64,000 nucleotides of DNA from Holothuria scabra (lineage: Eukaryota; Echinodermata; Holothuroidea; Aspidochirotida; Holothuriidae). A program made the translations under genes and the position numbers. A model generated the notes under the pieces. That model searched no databases. It was not told the origin of the DNA and worked only from the letters and a program-made list of their open reading frames with translations. The stretch covers positions 51,835,000 to 51,898,999 of the forward strand of contig CM074185.1 of NCBI GenBank assembly GCA_037179385.1, given 5' to 3'. Shown here piece after piece: positions 32,270 to 43,029 of this stretch; within the stretch, counting starts at the first letter, position 1, and each line of letters begins with the position of its first letter.

Positions 32270-33770
32270 GGGGGGGGGGGGGGTGATGTCTTGACGTGAC
32301 ATTTCAATCTGAGCTCATGAAACTGAAACAAACTCTTTCGTTAGGCGACATTCCTTTCCTTACACCCATCCAAAAGTGAAAACAGCTTTTCTAAATGTTA
32401 AGGTTGTCTACAGTACACACATTATCAGTTCAAGGCTTTGCCGAGAACGACACTATTTTGCATTTACGCTACCTTAAAGACAGATACTCCCCACCCTCAG
32501 CATGATTTTTACTTTGGGGTAAGCAAAAGTTTCAATTAGTGACTGTTCTATGATTGACATCAGAGTCACAAATTCAAAAGATGCAGAGTAGCTCATATTA
32601 CACAGCATGTAAGAAGAGTGTTCTGATTACTCATTAGAGCCTTGTGTGCTCACCAGGATATTGCCTTAAGCAATAAACTAGGTTTGTTTCTGCACAAAGA
32701 GAGGCTAAAGACAGTTGTGGGATGGACTAGAAGTAACTTAGTGTGGAGAACTGGAACTGTTCGGAATGATGAGTATCTGTATTTAAATAAACAAGCAACA
32801 TTCACTTTGAAACCACCCTATAATGACACACCCGCTGAACGGAATTAGAATCAGAACCAGGTCCAAACTATACTAGGTGCGCCACTGATTCTGTACCCCC
32901 AAAAGATATTCTCGGGCAGTGGCGCCACCAGGATTTTGAAATGGGTGGGGGGGGGCACAACAGATAATGTCCTAATGCTACCCTAGTTAAACTCCCAAGT
33001 CTGCGTAAATCGCAACTTTTTCATGCGCCCCTGCGTTTGAATACAGCAGAGGGGATCCTTCTTTTGTCACTACATAAAGGTGCTGACCTGGGAGAGGGGT
33101 TTGAGAGTAGGGGTGAATTTTTTTTTTGTTAATTTAAGGTTGCTCAGATGCAAAATGGTGCTATCTTTAGGACATTTTTGAATATGATCATATGGCTAAA
33201 ACCTGTCCATAGTATAAAGAATTCTAATTTTTGGTTGGGTGAAAGAGGAGGGTATGTTGTCTAAGAGAAGGATCCGTTGTCAGCAAACCTCCTGAAGCCC
33301 CCTTTTGGCTACTTTATTGCCTTCTATTCGGGAAAAGTTTTTACGCAAAAATACATGCGTGGAGTCCACAAAAACATTCTTGGACTATTACGAAAAATTT
33401 CCTTTCTTCCATCGTGTATTACAAAAGGGCATCTAAGGCTAACAGACAACTGTATAGGGCCCATGGAAGCTCTGGATTAATTATATAACACGGGGCAATG
33501 ACATAAGGTTTATTACTATCGTATTTTTACTAATTATGAATGGAAATCCAGATGAACAGCTTCCAGCAATGAGGAATGGGAGGTAGGGTGAGTACATGTG
33601 CAGGGAGGTGATGTAGACCTCCCTGACAGGTAAAGCAAAAGGGGTGAAGGACTAACAAGCACGTTTCCGAATGCGTTTTCGTCGTAAGTGTATTAACAAC
33701 CACCATCCACACCGATATTGGCTGCGCGTAAGCGCTTGGTGAAAACTTTTGAAAAATGTATATCACAAAT
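32270..33770. other. Element interior with a G14 run, otherwise nothing recognised
   Basis: G run at 32270-32283 and a GCAGTGGCGCCACCAGGATT tag at 32917-32936 followed by a G-rich run. No gene. Confidence 0.4.
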
Positions 33771-33774
33771 ATGT

Positions 33775-33965
33775 AATTTCAACCTTCCTCATCATGCTAC
33801 AGACTAGATTAAAAGATCCCATATTGATGCGAGGTCCCTACAGATGTTGAAGATGTACCTCTGTTTTTCGGAAAATATCGTGATCAGAAAAGCTCCATTG
33901 TATTATAACCTTAACAACGGTCACGAGATGGAGCTCAAACCGTGACGAAATAAAGTGCAATGATG
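33775..33965 (-). repeat. Dispersed repeat R4, partial inverted copy
   Basis: Reverse complement of the 3' part of 27175-27735, with the shared blocks CCCATATTGATGC and TTTCAACCTTCC. Confidence 0.75.
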
Positions 33966-34074
33966 TAGCTAAAGGTAATCAATAAAAATAAAGTTCTGAT
34001 TTGAATTGCACCAGCACCTGTATATTCGGTAATTCACCAGTGTATTTTCAAGGGTTAAACTTATATTATAATTA

Positions 34075-35090
34075 TCAGTGGCGTATTTAGGGCATGGCCA
34101 TTGATTCATATTCCCCACCCTCACTGATACTGATTTTTTTTTTCTTTTTTAGTACCTAAAATACGCAAATTTTTTAACACAAATTTTATTTCAAAGGTAG
34201 CAAATGTGCACCAGATTGCATGTGAGGACACCTATTTTTTCAAAAATTTTCAAAGGGGAGGGGGAAACTTCCTCCCCTTAGTCCCTGCCCAAGAACAACA
34301 ATCACACAACATGTGTCATGCCCCCCCCCCCCGTGGGATAAATTCTGGCTATGACACTGATTATTATCATTATTATTACTGTAAGGATTTTCCGAAAATA
34401 TATAAGAAAAATAGAAAACACGGCAAAAGTGATTGAATGGAATTGACATGCGGTCATTGCGATGTAATAACCGATGCATGTCTATATAATTTCATGTTCA
34501 TTAACTGGTTGAATGGGCGCGGAGCGCACGAAAAGTTTTGGTTACATTTTTCGGGCAAGTCGCTACAGCCCCCCCCCCACCCAAAAAGCAAATTGGCTTC
34601 TGCGCCCATGAGAGTAATGCTAACATTTAACACCCATTTCCTACCTCACAAAGCCGTTCTTTTGAGACTCAAATGTGAGCAGTAACTACCGGTAACCATA
34701 AGAGGTAACCATAACTTTCGGGGTCCGGGACGAGAACACATGGCGCTATTGTTTGAAAACATAAAGTAAAACTGCCAAATTTTAATGAGCAAGGGTGGCG
34801 CCAGGGGGAAGCGCCCCCCCCCCCCCCCCCCCATTGGAGCAAAAGAATGGGTGTCGTCAGTGAGCAGGAACCTCGATTTTTTTGTTTTAAAAAAAAGCAA
34901 AAAAAAAGGTCCTCGAAAACTGGGATAGTACAAGTATGCCGACGGGGGTCGGTCTCCAAGAGCTGAAGGGCAAAAAAAGAAAAAAAAAAAGGTCATCGAA
35001 AATTCGGGCTCAGCCGGCCAGCCCCCTGTCGGGGAACCCAGCCCCCCCCCCCTCCCGTGTCGGGCAAATCCTGGCGCCACCCCTGTAAAT
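34075..35090. repeat. Tagged poly-C/poly-G repeat segments
   Basis: Tags CAGTGGCGTATTTAGGGC (34077), AGGGTGGCGCCAGGGGGAAG (34793) and, inverted, AAATCCTGGCGCCACCCCTG (35065-35084). C runs at 34321-34332 and 34814-34832 (19 nt). No gene. Confidence 0.6.
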
Positions 35091-35337
35091 GAGTAAACAG
35101 ACAGTTTTTCGGCCAAATGTGGCACTATTTTCCACTTAGGCATAATCAAATACTGTGCCAAAGCCAAAAATGGTCATTTCCAAACCTAAAATTTGAACGA
35201 TGTCGATTTGGTTCAATTCACCAATGGTAATTTAGAATACAACCCAAAGTTTGAAATCTGAAGAATAAGTTGCGATTAATTGGATATACAGTGAGATGCG
35301 GTTATTCAAAGATGCAAATTGCAGCAAATTGCACATT

Positions 35338-36836
35338 CAGAATGTGGTGGGACGGGATTAGGAAAAAAGGACATGACAACATACATAAAACAATTTGAAT
35401 TCCCTTCTTTTTCAATTCCGTCCCACCACATTTTTTACATCCTTTTTTCTTTATTTTTAGTGGTACGAAAGTTGAAAAATTTATTGAAACTTCACAAAAA
35501 ATATCAGGTGTAAATGCAAGTGACACTTCTGTGTGCAAAAAAGTCAATATGGTATTTTGGGTAGTCATGGTGATTGCTCGACATTTTTGTGGCGGGACGG
35601 AAACAAGTGTTTTGGGACGGAATTTTAGGTTAAAGGTAATTTTAAGAAGTATGCCCTGACAGATTTACTCATAACTTGACTGTAACTGGCAGAGTCATGT
35701 TTTTGAAAGCTTTTGTAAAAACTATGGCATATTTCTCCACCTTGTATTTAGTTTTGAAGGTACATCATGTATAGTTCCAAAATTTGTGGGCCCTCAAATA
35801 TGATCCCCCATGGTTTTCGTCGAGTTTCTTTCTGACTTGTACGTATATTATGCCCCCTTCTTCCTCTCTGCTAACCATGAAGGAGATTTAAAACCTACCT
35901 TGCTTCTTGAAAATATTAAGAGCAAATGCATATCTTTCCCCACTGAAAAAGTAAAACCTGTTGGTCATTGCTCACAGGGTCAACAATATCCTTGTTCGAG
36001 GCCCATTTTTCCCCATATTTCCCATGGGACCAATTTCGGACCCTATCAACTCAGTCTTTGAAGAACGTTTTTTGGTAATTCTTGTCCACTGCTTATTGCC
36101 CTGTAGCTAAAAAATGCTGAGCAAAATTATGTGGGCCTTGGACCACTTTGTCTAGGGCCCAGATGGGCCCAAAATTTGAAAAATCACTTTCGGAATGTAA
36201 AACTGCTTTTTTGAAGACCTGCCTTTTCAGAATTATGGCCTTCACTTCAGTTTTTACATCACATACTGTTAATATGGCTATAACTCACTAGACATACAAA
36301 TTTTCAGCTTTTTTCTTATTCCTGTGAATTGTAATGGGCCTGCAAAATCATGCAAAATGGCAATGACAGCTCTCACCTGAGAGAGCACTATATTGCGCAA
36401 TACTTTTTAAAAAGGACCATAACTATTAAACAGGTCAAGCTGTGGAACTGAAAGTTTCCATGAGTTGGTCTTGTCAGTAATGTAAAGTTCTGAGGAAGTT
36501 TCATGAAAAGCTGAGGGGGTGTCTTTGGAACCCATACATAATGAACAGGCTTCACTAGGTTCCGTCCCACCACAGTGACACACTTTTGAAAAATTTGCAT
36601 AGCTCCTTCAAACGACATGTGATTTATGCGATTGTTTTCATAATAAAAAAGAATAATCAGACTTCATTTCAATCTTGAAATTTTACCTTATATCTCTCTA
36701 CTTTTGATAATAATTAAATATTGGTCACATGTTTCTGATTGTGTGAAAATTATCATTCCGTCCCACCATTCACAGAGGTTACATGTAAACAGGCACTATT
36801 TAAAAGGCTATCAAATTCCGTCCCACCATAATACGG
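35338..36836. repeat. Region with six TCCGTCCCACCA-type motifs
   Basis: GTGGTGGGACGG or its complement TTCCGTCCCACCA occurs near 35344, 35413, 35590, 36560, 36757 and 36819, in both orientations, with a further GGGACGGAATTTT at 35613. The first and last are inverted, so they may mark the ends of a ~1.5-kb element. No transposase. Confidence 0.55.
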
Positions 36837-36964
36837 TAATTTTGGCTCGGGCTCTACTGAAAAATTTTCCAAACGGGAGTGGGTATCCTTTGACCCATCC
36901 CCCAGGACACAGGTCAGTCACACGTGATCGAACCCCTTCACAAAATCCTGCGTTCGCGCCTGTA

Positions 36965-37395
36965 GTTCATATTTATTACCTTAACAATAGTCAAGAGATT
37001 AAGCGCAAACCGTGACGAATTGCGCGCAAAGCGCACCAAGTTTTTTCTTTGAGTAAGATTTCCATGACAAAACCTGCATTCGGCTCTGCATCGAGACACT
37101 TTCAATCCATCAAACCTACAATCCACTCTAAAAGCCAGTCTTTTACCTGGGAATTCGTAAATAGCTTTCAATTTTTGCTGCTATGCTTCTCCGAAAGTTG
37201 TTATCGGGAGATAATGATAATAAGATCAACATCGAGGTAAGGTTTGAAGCGCGGGGAGCGTGCAAACATTTTGATAGTTTGCGAACGATTTGCGAAAATT
37301 TTGACAGTTTGAGAAACATTTGCGAAAGAGAATGATTACAATAGATCCATCAATCGGTCAAAAACACACCTTACCCTACCCCCACTTACACCCCC
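36965..37395 (-). repeat. Dispersed repeat R4, inverted copy
   Basis: Reverse-complement relative of 27175-27580. Contains CTCTGCATCGAGACAC and GCGCGCAAAGCGCACC. Confidence 0.75.
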
Positions 37396-37399
37396 AAAT

Positions 37400-39375
37400 A
37401 GTAGCAAATATTAGTATCGTTGACCATACTTGGGGGGACGAAAGGGGGTCCATCCTTTAGACAGATTCTTTGGTGAACAATTTCAGCCCCCTTCCTCCCC
37501 GTTATAATTGTCGTCCTTGTAAGAAGGTACGATGTTGGGAGACTGGGACTCTTCTGTGTTATTTTATAGGCATTAACATTCAGGTCTCGAACTGCAGTCA
37601 TATGCAGTGGCGTCGTTAAGTGTGGGACAGGGTGGCACGTTCCCTCAAGGGTTGTCTGTACCCCAGTGTGTCCCAACGAGATGTTGGGTTTGTAAAAAAT
37701 TATGCACAATCAAGATGTTATGTTCGAAAGTTCGAGGTGCAGACATGTACCACATCAGGGTTCATAGTGGGGATACTTAAACTTAAGAGATAAAAGGACT
37801 TGCACAAAATTTTCATAGATGCTCAAATCGACAATTTTCTGGCCACTTCGCTTGTGCACCTGGGAGGGTCTCAGCAGGTGCTACCCACCCTTTCCCATTT
37901 ATTGCTAAAGAAAATGCAAAACTATATATTGGTCATAATATAATTCTGAGGCACCACAAAGCCCACTGAACTGCGTTCAAGTGGACTTCTTTTCCACATT
38001 TTCCCCACTAGCCCCTGATCTTTAGCCGTCAGTTGTACCTTGGTTGCTCCAATTGAAGGCTTCACCTCAGTGGCATACCTGGAAGGTAGTTGTCCCAACA
38101 TCAATTACTACTATGCAGCAAGAGAAGGTTTATTTTTAAACTCAATGCAAACGTTAACATGAGCCGCTGTCCCCATTCATACCCCCCCCCCATCATAAAA
38201 TCGTTTGTGCGAGGCTAACACATTGGCCAGTTCTGACTTCAATTTTTGTGGCCCGTTTTAGTGCGCTGCAATGACATTTTGGAAATTTTCAAATGTTTTA
38301 TTCTAATGGTCACATTTTTACAAATACCCCAGAGCCTCCGCATAGGCTGCACCCCTGGACCCCCAATGGCGTGTTGTCCCTGGATCCCACTAGGTGCCCT
38401 ACAGTGGGCCCCTGGGGTTTAACGCCTACACCTGGTAGTGCTGCGCGTTCCTAAGTGGCTAAGTCTTCAGTGACGTCCAGCTCTTCATTTTGATGTGCCT
38501 CTCCGGCGGACAGCTTTCCCCCAGTGCCTCTCCCACTTCGAAAAGTCTGGCGGCGCCACTGGTCACATGACTACGCTAAGCAGCCACAAATATCTCTAAA
38601 ACTGGGTGTCAGACAAAAGTAACAATTTGGATCTAACTTTCTTGTGAAACTTTGAAGGTAAGTTTAGTTGTTGGAACACGCGTATGAAAAGGGCAGGGGG
38701 CTGTCCCCACATTTTTTGGCAAACCAAAATACCGTAGAATCAGTACAAAAATAAGGTAAAAATTCTTCTGAAAAGGCTCAGAAATTTGAGCAACAAATGT
38801 AGTGGCCCGCTTTAGTGGCTGCACCAGGGTTTTGAAAGTGAGGGAAGAAATGGACGAAAAAGGAATGTGTTGGAGGGAGAACAATTTTTGTGCGTAACGC
38901 GAAATCGAGTGCAAAGCGCGAGTTTTAACGGGTGGGGTCCAAGGTCCCGCCTTAGGGTCCTTGATTGGGTCCGTGGGCGCAGCCTCGGAAGCTCTGACGT
39001 TTTAGCATATCTCTGGGTATAGTTCAGGAGCTGGAAGTGGGGCCAACTAAGGGGCAAAGGTTCTGACTGAGGGGCGTTCCCCCTGCCCCTGCACCCGGCG
39101 TATCCCCTTGGTGCCGCCACTGATCTTCTCAAACCCAAATGATTCTATACGTCTATGATCAGATGATTGTTGGAAAGGGTTTACTATGTAATCTTCTCCC
39201 ATCAATAATTGTTCTTGAAAAAGGTATCTCTTTTTACCACTTTTATAGTAAAAAATAATGAGAGCAGGATGAAGGAATACTGAGATTCTGAAGTTCTCTG
39301 GTTTATATTTACACCAACTTGCAGACAAGAGTTGGACGCGTTTTGGGATATCTTGAAAGACGCTAAAATAGTAAT
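37400..39375. other. Element interior, right part
   Basis: Scattered tags (CAGTGGCGTCGTTAAG at 37606, GCGGCGCCACTGG at 38548, GGTGCCGCCACTGATC at 39109) and GCGC palindromes (38890-38925). No gene. Confidence 0.4.
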
Positions 39376-39379
39376 GTTG

Positions 39380-39990
39380 GATGTCAATATCTTAATATCA
39401 TTCGCTGAAGATATTAAGATATTGAGATCCTGTAATGCAATATTTCAATATTGTATACTAAAATGTTGAGATGAAACGATTTCGTATGTCAATATCTCAA
39501 TATCTTTCAGTGAAGTTATTAAGATATTGAGATGCTGTAATGTAATATTTCAATATTTTACGCTAAAATGTTGAGATAAAACGATCTCGTATGTCAATAT
39601 CTTAATATCTTTCAGTGAAGATATTAAGATATTGAGATGCTGTAATGCAATGTTTCAATATTTTACGCTAAAATATTAAGATGAAACGATCTCAGATGCC
39701 AGTACCTTAATATCTTTCAGTGAAGATATTAGGATATTGAGATGCTGTAATGTAATATTTCAATATTTTACGCTAAAATGTTGAGATAAAACGATGTCGT
39801 ATGTCAATATCTTAATATCTTTCAGTGAAGATATTAAGATATTGAGATGTTGTAATGCATAGTTTCAATAACTTACGCTAAAATATTGAGATGAAAGATC
39901 TCGGATGTCAATATCCAAATATTATATTGACAAAAAGTCGAGAAAGTCACATAATATCTCAACATCTGCATGACACCTTAAAAGCTTCGT
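39380..39990 (-). repeat. Right TIR of the 13.7-kb element
   Basis: Inverted counterpart of 26287-26905. Here the subrepeat period is a regular ~105 bp (markers near 39482, 39587, 39689, 39795, 39900), so the two TIRs differ in unit number and arrangement. Confidence 0.9.
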
Positions 39991-40789
39991 AGTTTCGAGC
40001 TCCGCGTGAAACAGTAAAGATGTGTGACAGTCGAGCTCTCCGCATGTGTCCAAAAGGACCCAAACAACGGTAAAGGGTTAAAATAAGCCCGTGGAGTGTG
40101 TTTACTGCAAAGCTGATGCCACTGTCTCTGCGTGTGTGCACGTAAACATTTAGCCGAGTGGTGCAGATATTTTAGCTTAACCCTTTGCCGTTGTGCTCCG
40201 ATCGGGGCATATTTGCGCACCTCAGGAGTGGGCGGAAAAGCGGACGTAGACCGCCCCGCATCGGTTTCCGTAGGCCATTGACCCCGTGACCCTAAACTAT
40301 TGTCTCTCTCTCTGTTGTGGCCGAATTTTCGGGTAGCTGCTCGCAGTTTCGAGCTCCGCGTGAAACAGTAAAGATGTGTGACAGCCGAGCTCTCCGCATG
40401 GGTCCAAAAGGACCCAAACAACGGTAAAGGGTTAAAATAAGCCCGTGGAGTGTGTTTACTGCAAAGCTGATGCCACTGTCTCTGCGTGTGTGCGCGTAAA
40501 CCTTTAGCCGAGTGGTGCAGATATTTTAGCTTAACCCTTTGCCGTTGTGCTCCGATCGGGGCATATTTGCGCGCCTCGGGAGTGGGCGGAAAAGCGGACG
40601 TAGCCCGCCCCGCATCGGCTTCCGTAGGCCATTGACCCCGTGACCCTAAACTATCGTCTCTCACTCTGTTGTGGCCGAATTTTCGGGTAGCTGCTCGCAG
40701 TTTCGAGCTCCGCGTGAAACAGTAAAGATGTGTGACAGCCGAGCTCTCCGCATGGGTCCAAAAGGACCCAAACAACGGTAAAGGGTTAA
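39991..40789 (-). repeat. ~356-bp tandem array, right block
   Basis: Resumes the monomer interrupted at 26286, then has two more MITE starts (TTAA at 40177 and 40531). It ends exactly at a MITE terminus, GGGTTAA (40783-40789), as the left block began exactly at one (21652). Confidence 0.93.
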
Positions 40790-40821
40790 GATCGTGCGTA
40801 ACTCCTTGTGGAACAGGCCCC
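40790..40821 (-). repeat. Right half of the palindromic host element
   Basis: GATCGTGCGTAACTCCTTGT and onward is the inverse of the left half (21578-21651). Confidence 0.7.
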
Positions 40822-41096
40822 AGATGTAAATTTGAATCTAATTGAATACATACCAGCTGCAGTTTAGCATCAAGATGTTATTTTCAAAATTAGCGCCGAA
40901 ACGGTCAAACGACACAGTAAATTATGGTTTTGTAAAGACTGGCAATGTTGAACCATGGAAGTACTACCCATGTTTGAAGCAGTACATTTTCCCTAAAGAG
41001 GCGGCGCCACAGGAGAAGGAAAATTAAAAAGATGAGGGAAAAAGTTAGAGTCAGTGAGAAGAAAATGAGATCATGAATTAGAAGAAAGGGGGAAGC

Positions 41097-41360
41097 AGTG
41101 GCGTAACCAGCGGTGCAAGGGGGCAAACTGCCCTTCCCCCGCACACAAAAATCGGGAAGGGGAGAAAAATACGAAGGGAAGAAAAATGGGAAGGGAAGGA
41201 AAAAAGGAAAAAGAGAAAAACGAGAGGGAAGAAGAGAAAAGAAAAAACAGAAAAAGGAGGGGAAGGAAAGGGAAGAGAGGCAGAAGAAGAAAGGAAAACA
41301 AAGAAGGGAAAGGAAGGGAAAGAAAAAAGAGAAAAGTGGGAAAAGAAAGAAAGTGGGCCA
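41097..41360 (+). repeat. CAGTGGCGTAACCAG-tagged repeat with ~200-nt polypurine tract
   Basis: Tag CAGTGGCGTAACCAGCGGTG, then GGGGGCAAACTGCCC, AAAAATCGGGAAGGGG and ~200 nt of A/G. Lys/Glu/Arg-rich or Ser/Phe-rich frames here are composition artefacts. Confidence 0.8.
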
Positions 41361-41734
41361 ACTATAATATCGAAAGCAAGATTGATCTGCATTCAAGGAA
41401 CACTGTTTTGGTCAATAGCGCTCGCCGTCGTCCTCCAACAGCCCTTCAAGTCATAGGAGATTATAACAGAAGCACACATACACACAGAGATGTAGACAGA
41501 TCGAGTGTAGATTCCCAATCAATTTTATTCAGCAATTGTACACCTCGATTCGGTTTTATTGGTGAGCAATCATTGTGAGTAAGCGTAACTCGTACAATCA
41601 CTTACTTTTACAAACGACCTATTTAAACTAAGTGACAGGTGGCAGTTTAAGCTACTCTTGAACGTTAGTTAGGCTACTCACTGGTCACACCTACTCGTGA
41701 GCATGTGAGCATCACTATTTCCCGCTTGCCAATA

Positions 41735-41930
41735 TTAACTGCTCGAGAGCACCGCTTTGAGTATTACCTACTCGCCAGCACCACTACCTGTACCCCCTAC
41801 TCGTGAGCACTACTACTTGTGAGCACTACCTGCTCGCGAGCACTACCTGCTCGTGATCACTACCTGCTCGTGAGCTCTTCCCGCTCGTGAGAGTTACTCT
41901 TAGCCACTACGACTTACGAGCACTGATCAC
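41735..41930 (+). repeat. Imperfect ~19-bp tandem repeat
   Basis: Repeats of the type GAGCACTACCTGCTCGTGA with variants over about 190 bp, clearest at 41812-41890. Confidence 0.75.
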
Positions 41931-41939
41931 CCGTAAGAA

Positions 41940-42690
41940 TTACTTGTTAAGGCTCCCCTTTACTATAAACCTCACTATAGGAAATGGATAAAATCTAGAT
42001 AGCCTCAGCAGGGGACATACTAACTTAAACAAGTCTAAAACATAGCTCTGCCGGGGCCATTTTACTCCAAGGCCACTCGAATGAACTAATTATATATCCC
42101 GGAAAAGTGCATCCTCAATGATCCGTCTATTTCTCTTATCACTTTTAACTTACGCCGGCCGCTTCACATTGACCGGAACCATGAAGCTACTATTAAATTT
42201 CTCCAGCTTTGGGTTCAATTAATGCTGATGTATTTTCAAAGATACCGCACACCGGCAGAAACTTAAGACCCATTAACTGCCTATATAGATTGTTAATTAC
42301 TTGTAAGGTTACCATTAAGCCAGAAGATTATGCTTACTGACTTTTGCGGCGGAATTTCGTTCCAATGGTCCCAAGGTAACGACACGTTGTGTAGAAGCTT
42401 TATAGCGAATTATGTACAAATCTTAATACACAGGCTACGAAGCAATGAGCTAACGGAAAATTAATCATCACACGTCAGATACAATCAACGACTTTATAAT
42501 TGACTTACAGTACTTTACTTAACGATAGCTTCACTCTCCTTTAGTGGGCCTAAAGGAATTAACTGCCACTCTCCTAATTGGTTACTCTTAAAAATTACGA
42601 CTTAAACTCAAGTTACTTTTGAACCGAGGCAGTACAACGTCTCTTTCTTCAGCGCTTGCCTTTTGGCTTCCGCTCGCTGTCAACCCACGA
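41940..42690. other. Nothing recognised
   Basis: AT-rich unique sequence without exons or clear repeats. Confidence 0.4.
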
Positions 42691-42709
42691 GGCTTATTAA
42701 GAGCAAGTG

Positions 42710-42890
42710 TGGCAGTTTTTTGGTCCCCTGTCCTACGGTACCAAAAAACTGGAGTTTTACAGTTTCTTTGGTCCTAGGACAAGAAAAGCTAGTTTTTTTT
42801 TGGTCTGGGGTAGGACAAAAAAAGCTAGATGTTTTGGTCCGGGTCTAGTTTTTTTGGTCCCACGAAATAGAAGCTTTTTTGGTCTGCTTC
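42710..42890 (+). repeat. TTTTTGGTCC-rich imperfect repeat
   Basis: TTTTTGGTC or TTTGGTCC recurs about six times, often with AAAGCTAG between. A related AGGACAG/AAAAAAACT segment is at 47735-47760. Confidence 0.6.
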
Positions 42891-42955
42891 ACTGATCGAT
42901 TTTGTACGGTGACCGAGAGGGGACAACAAAAAATGGTGACTCTTTGTTTTTGTTC

Positions 42956-43016
42956 GCATCTTAATTATCTTAGGATTCTGAGTTATTTAGTCAGAATTCT
43001 GAGACAATTAAGATGC
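42956..43016. ncRNA. 61-nt near-perfect hairpin (microRNA-like or mini-MITE)
   Basis: Arms 42956-42981 and 42991-43016 pair over 26 positions with one mismatch and two G-U pairs, around the loop GTTATTTAG. Flanking TTTTTGT and ACAAAAAA extend the symmetry. Stem length fits a microRNA precursor, but the symmetric flanks fit a small palindromic element equally well. Confidence 0.5.
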
Positions 43017-43029
43017 TGACAAAAAATTC

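Larger units (their letters stand above)
26287..39990. mobile_element. 13.7-kb element with ~610-bp subrepeat TIRs, inserted in the tandem array
   Basis: The ends are inverted: (T)ACGGAGCTTTTAAGGTGTC on the left and its relative on the right (ACGAAGCTTTTAAGGTGTC on the minus strand). The inverted match continues for about 610 bp each side. The tandem monomer is interrupted at ...CGCAGTTTCG and resumes at AGTTTCGAGCTCC, giving a 7-bp duplication AGTTTCG (26280-26286 and 39991-39997) and proving insertion. I find no transposase, polymerase, integrase or other recognisable gene in the interior, which is a mosaic of dispersed repeats. Size and long TIRs recall Mavericks or large Foldback/Mutator-type elements, but none of their proteins is seen, so the class is open. 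Confidence 0.85.

Noticed and set aside
26287..39990. Maverick/Polinton
   Set aside because: Size and long TIRs fit, but no polymerase B, integrase, ATPase, protease or capsid frame is visible, and the duplication is 7 bp rather than 6.
40905..41578. Ser/Phe/Pro-rich and Lys/Glu/Arg-rich frames
   Set aside because: Both strands of a polypurine tract; composition artefact. The same holds for 1619-1840 and 54563-55304.
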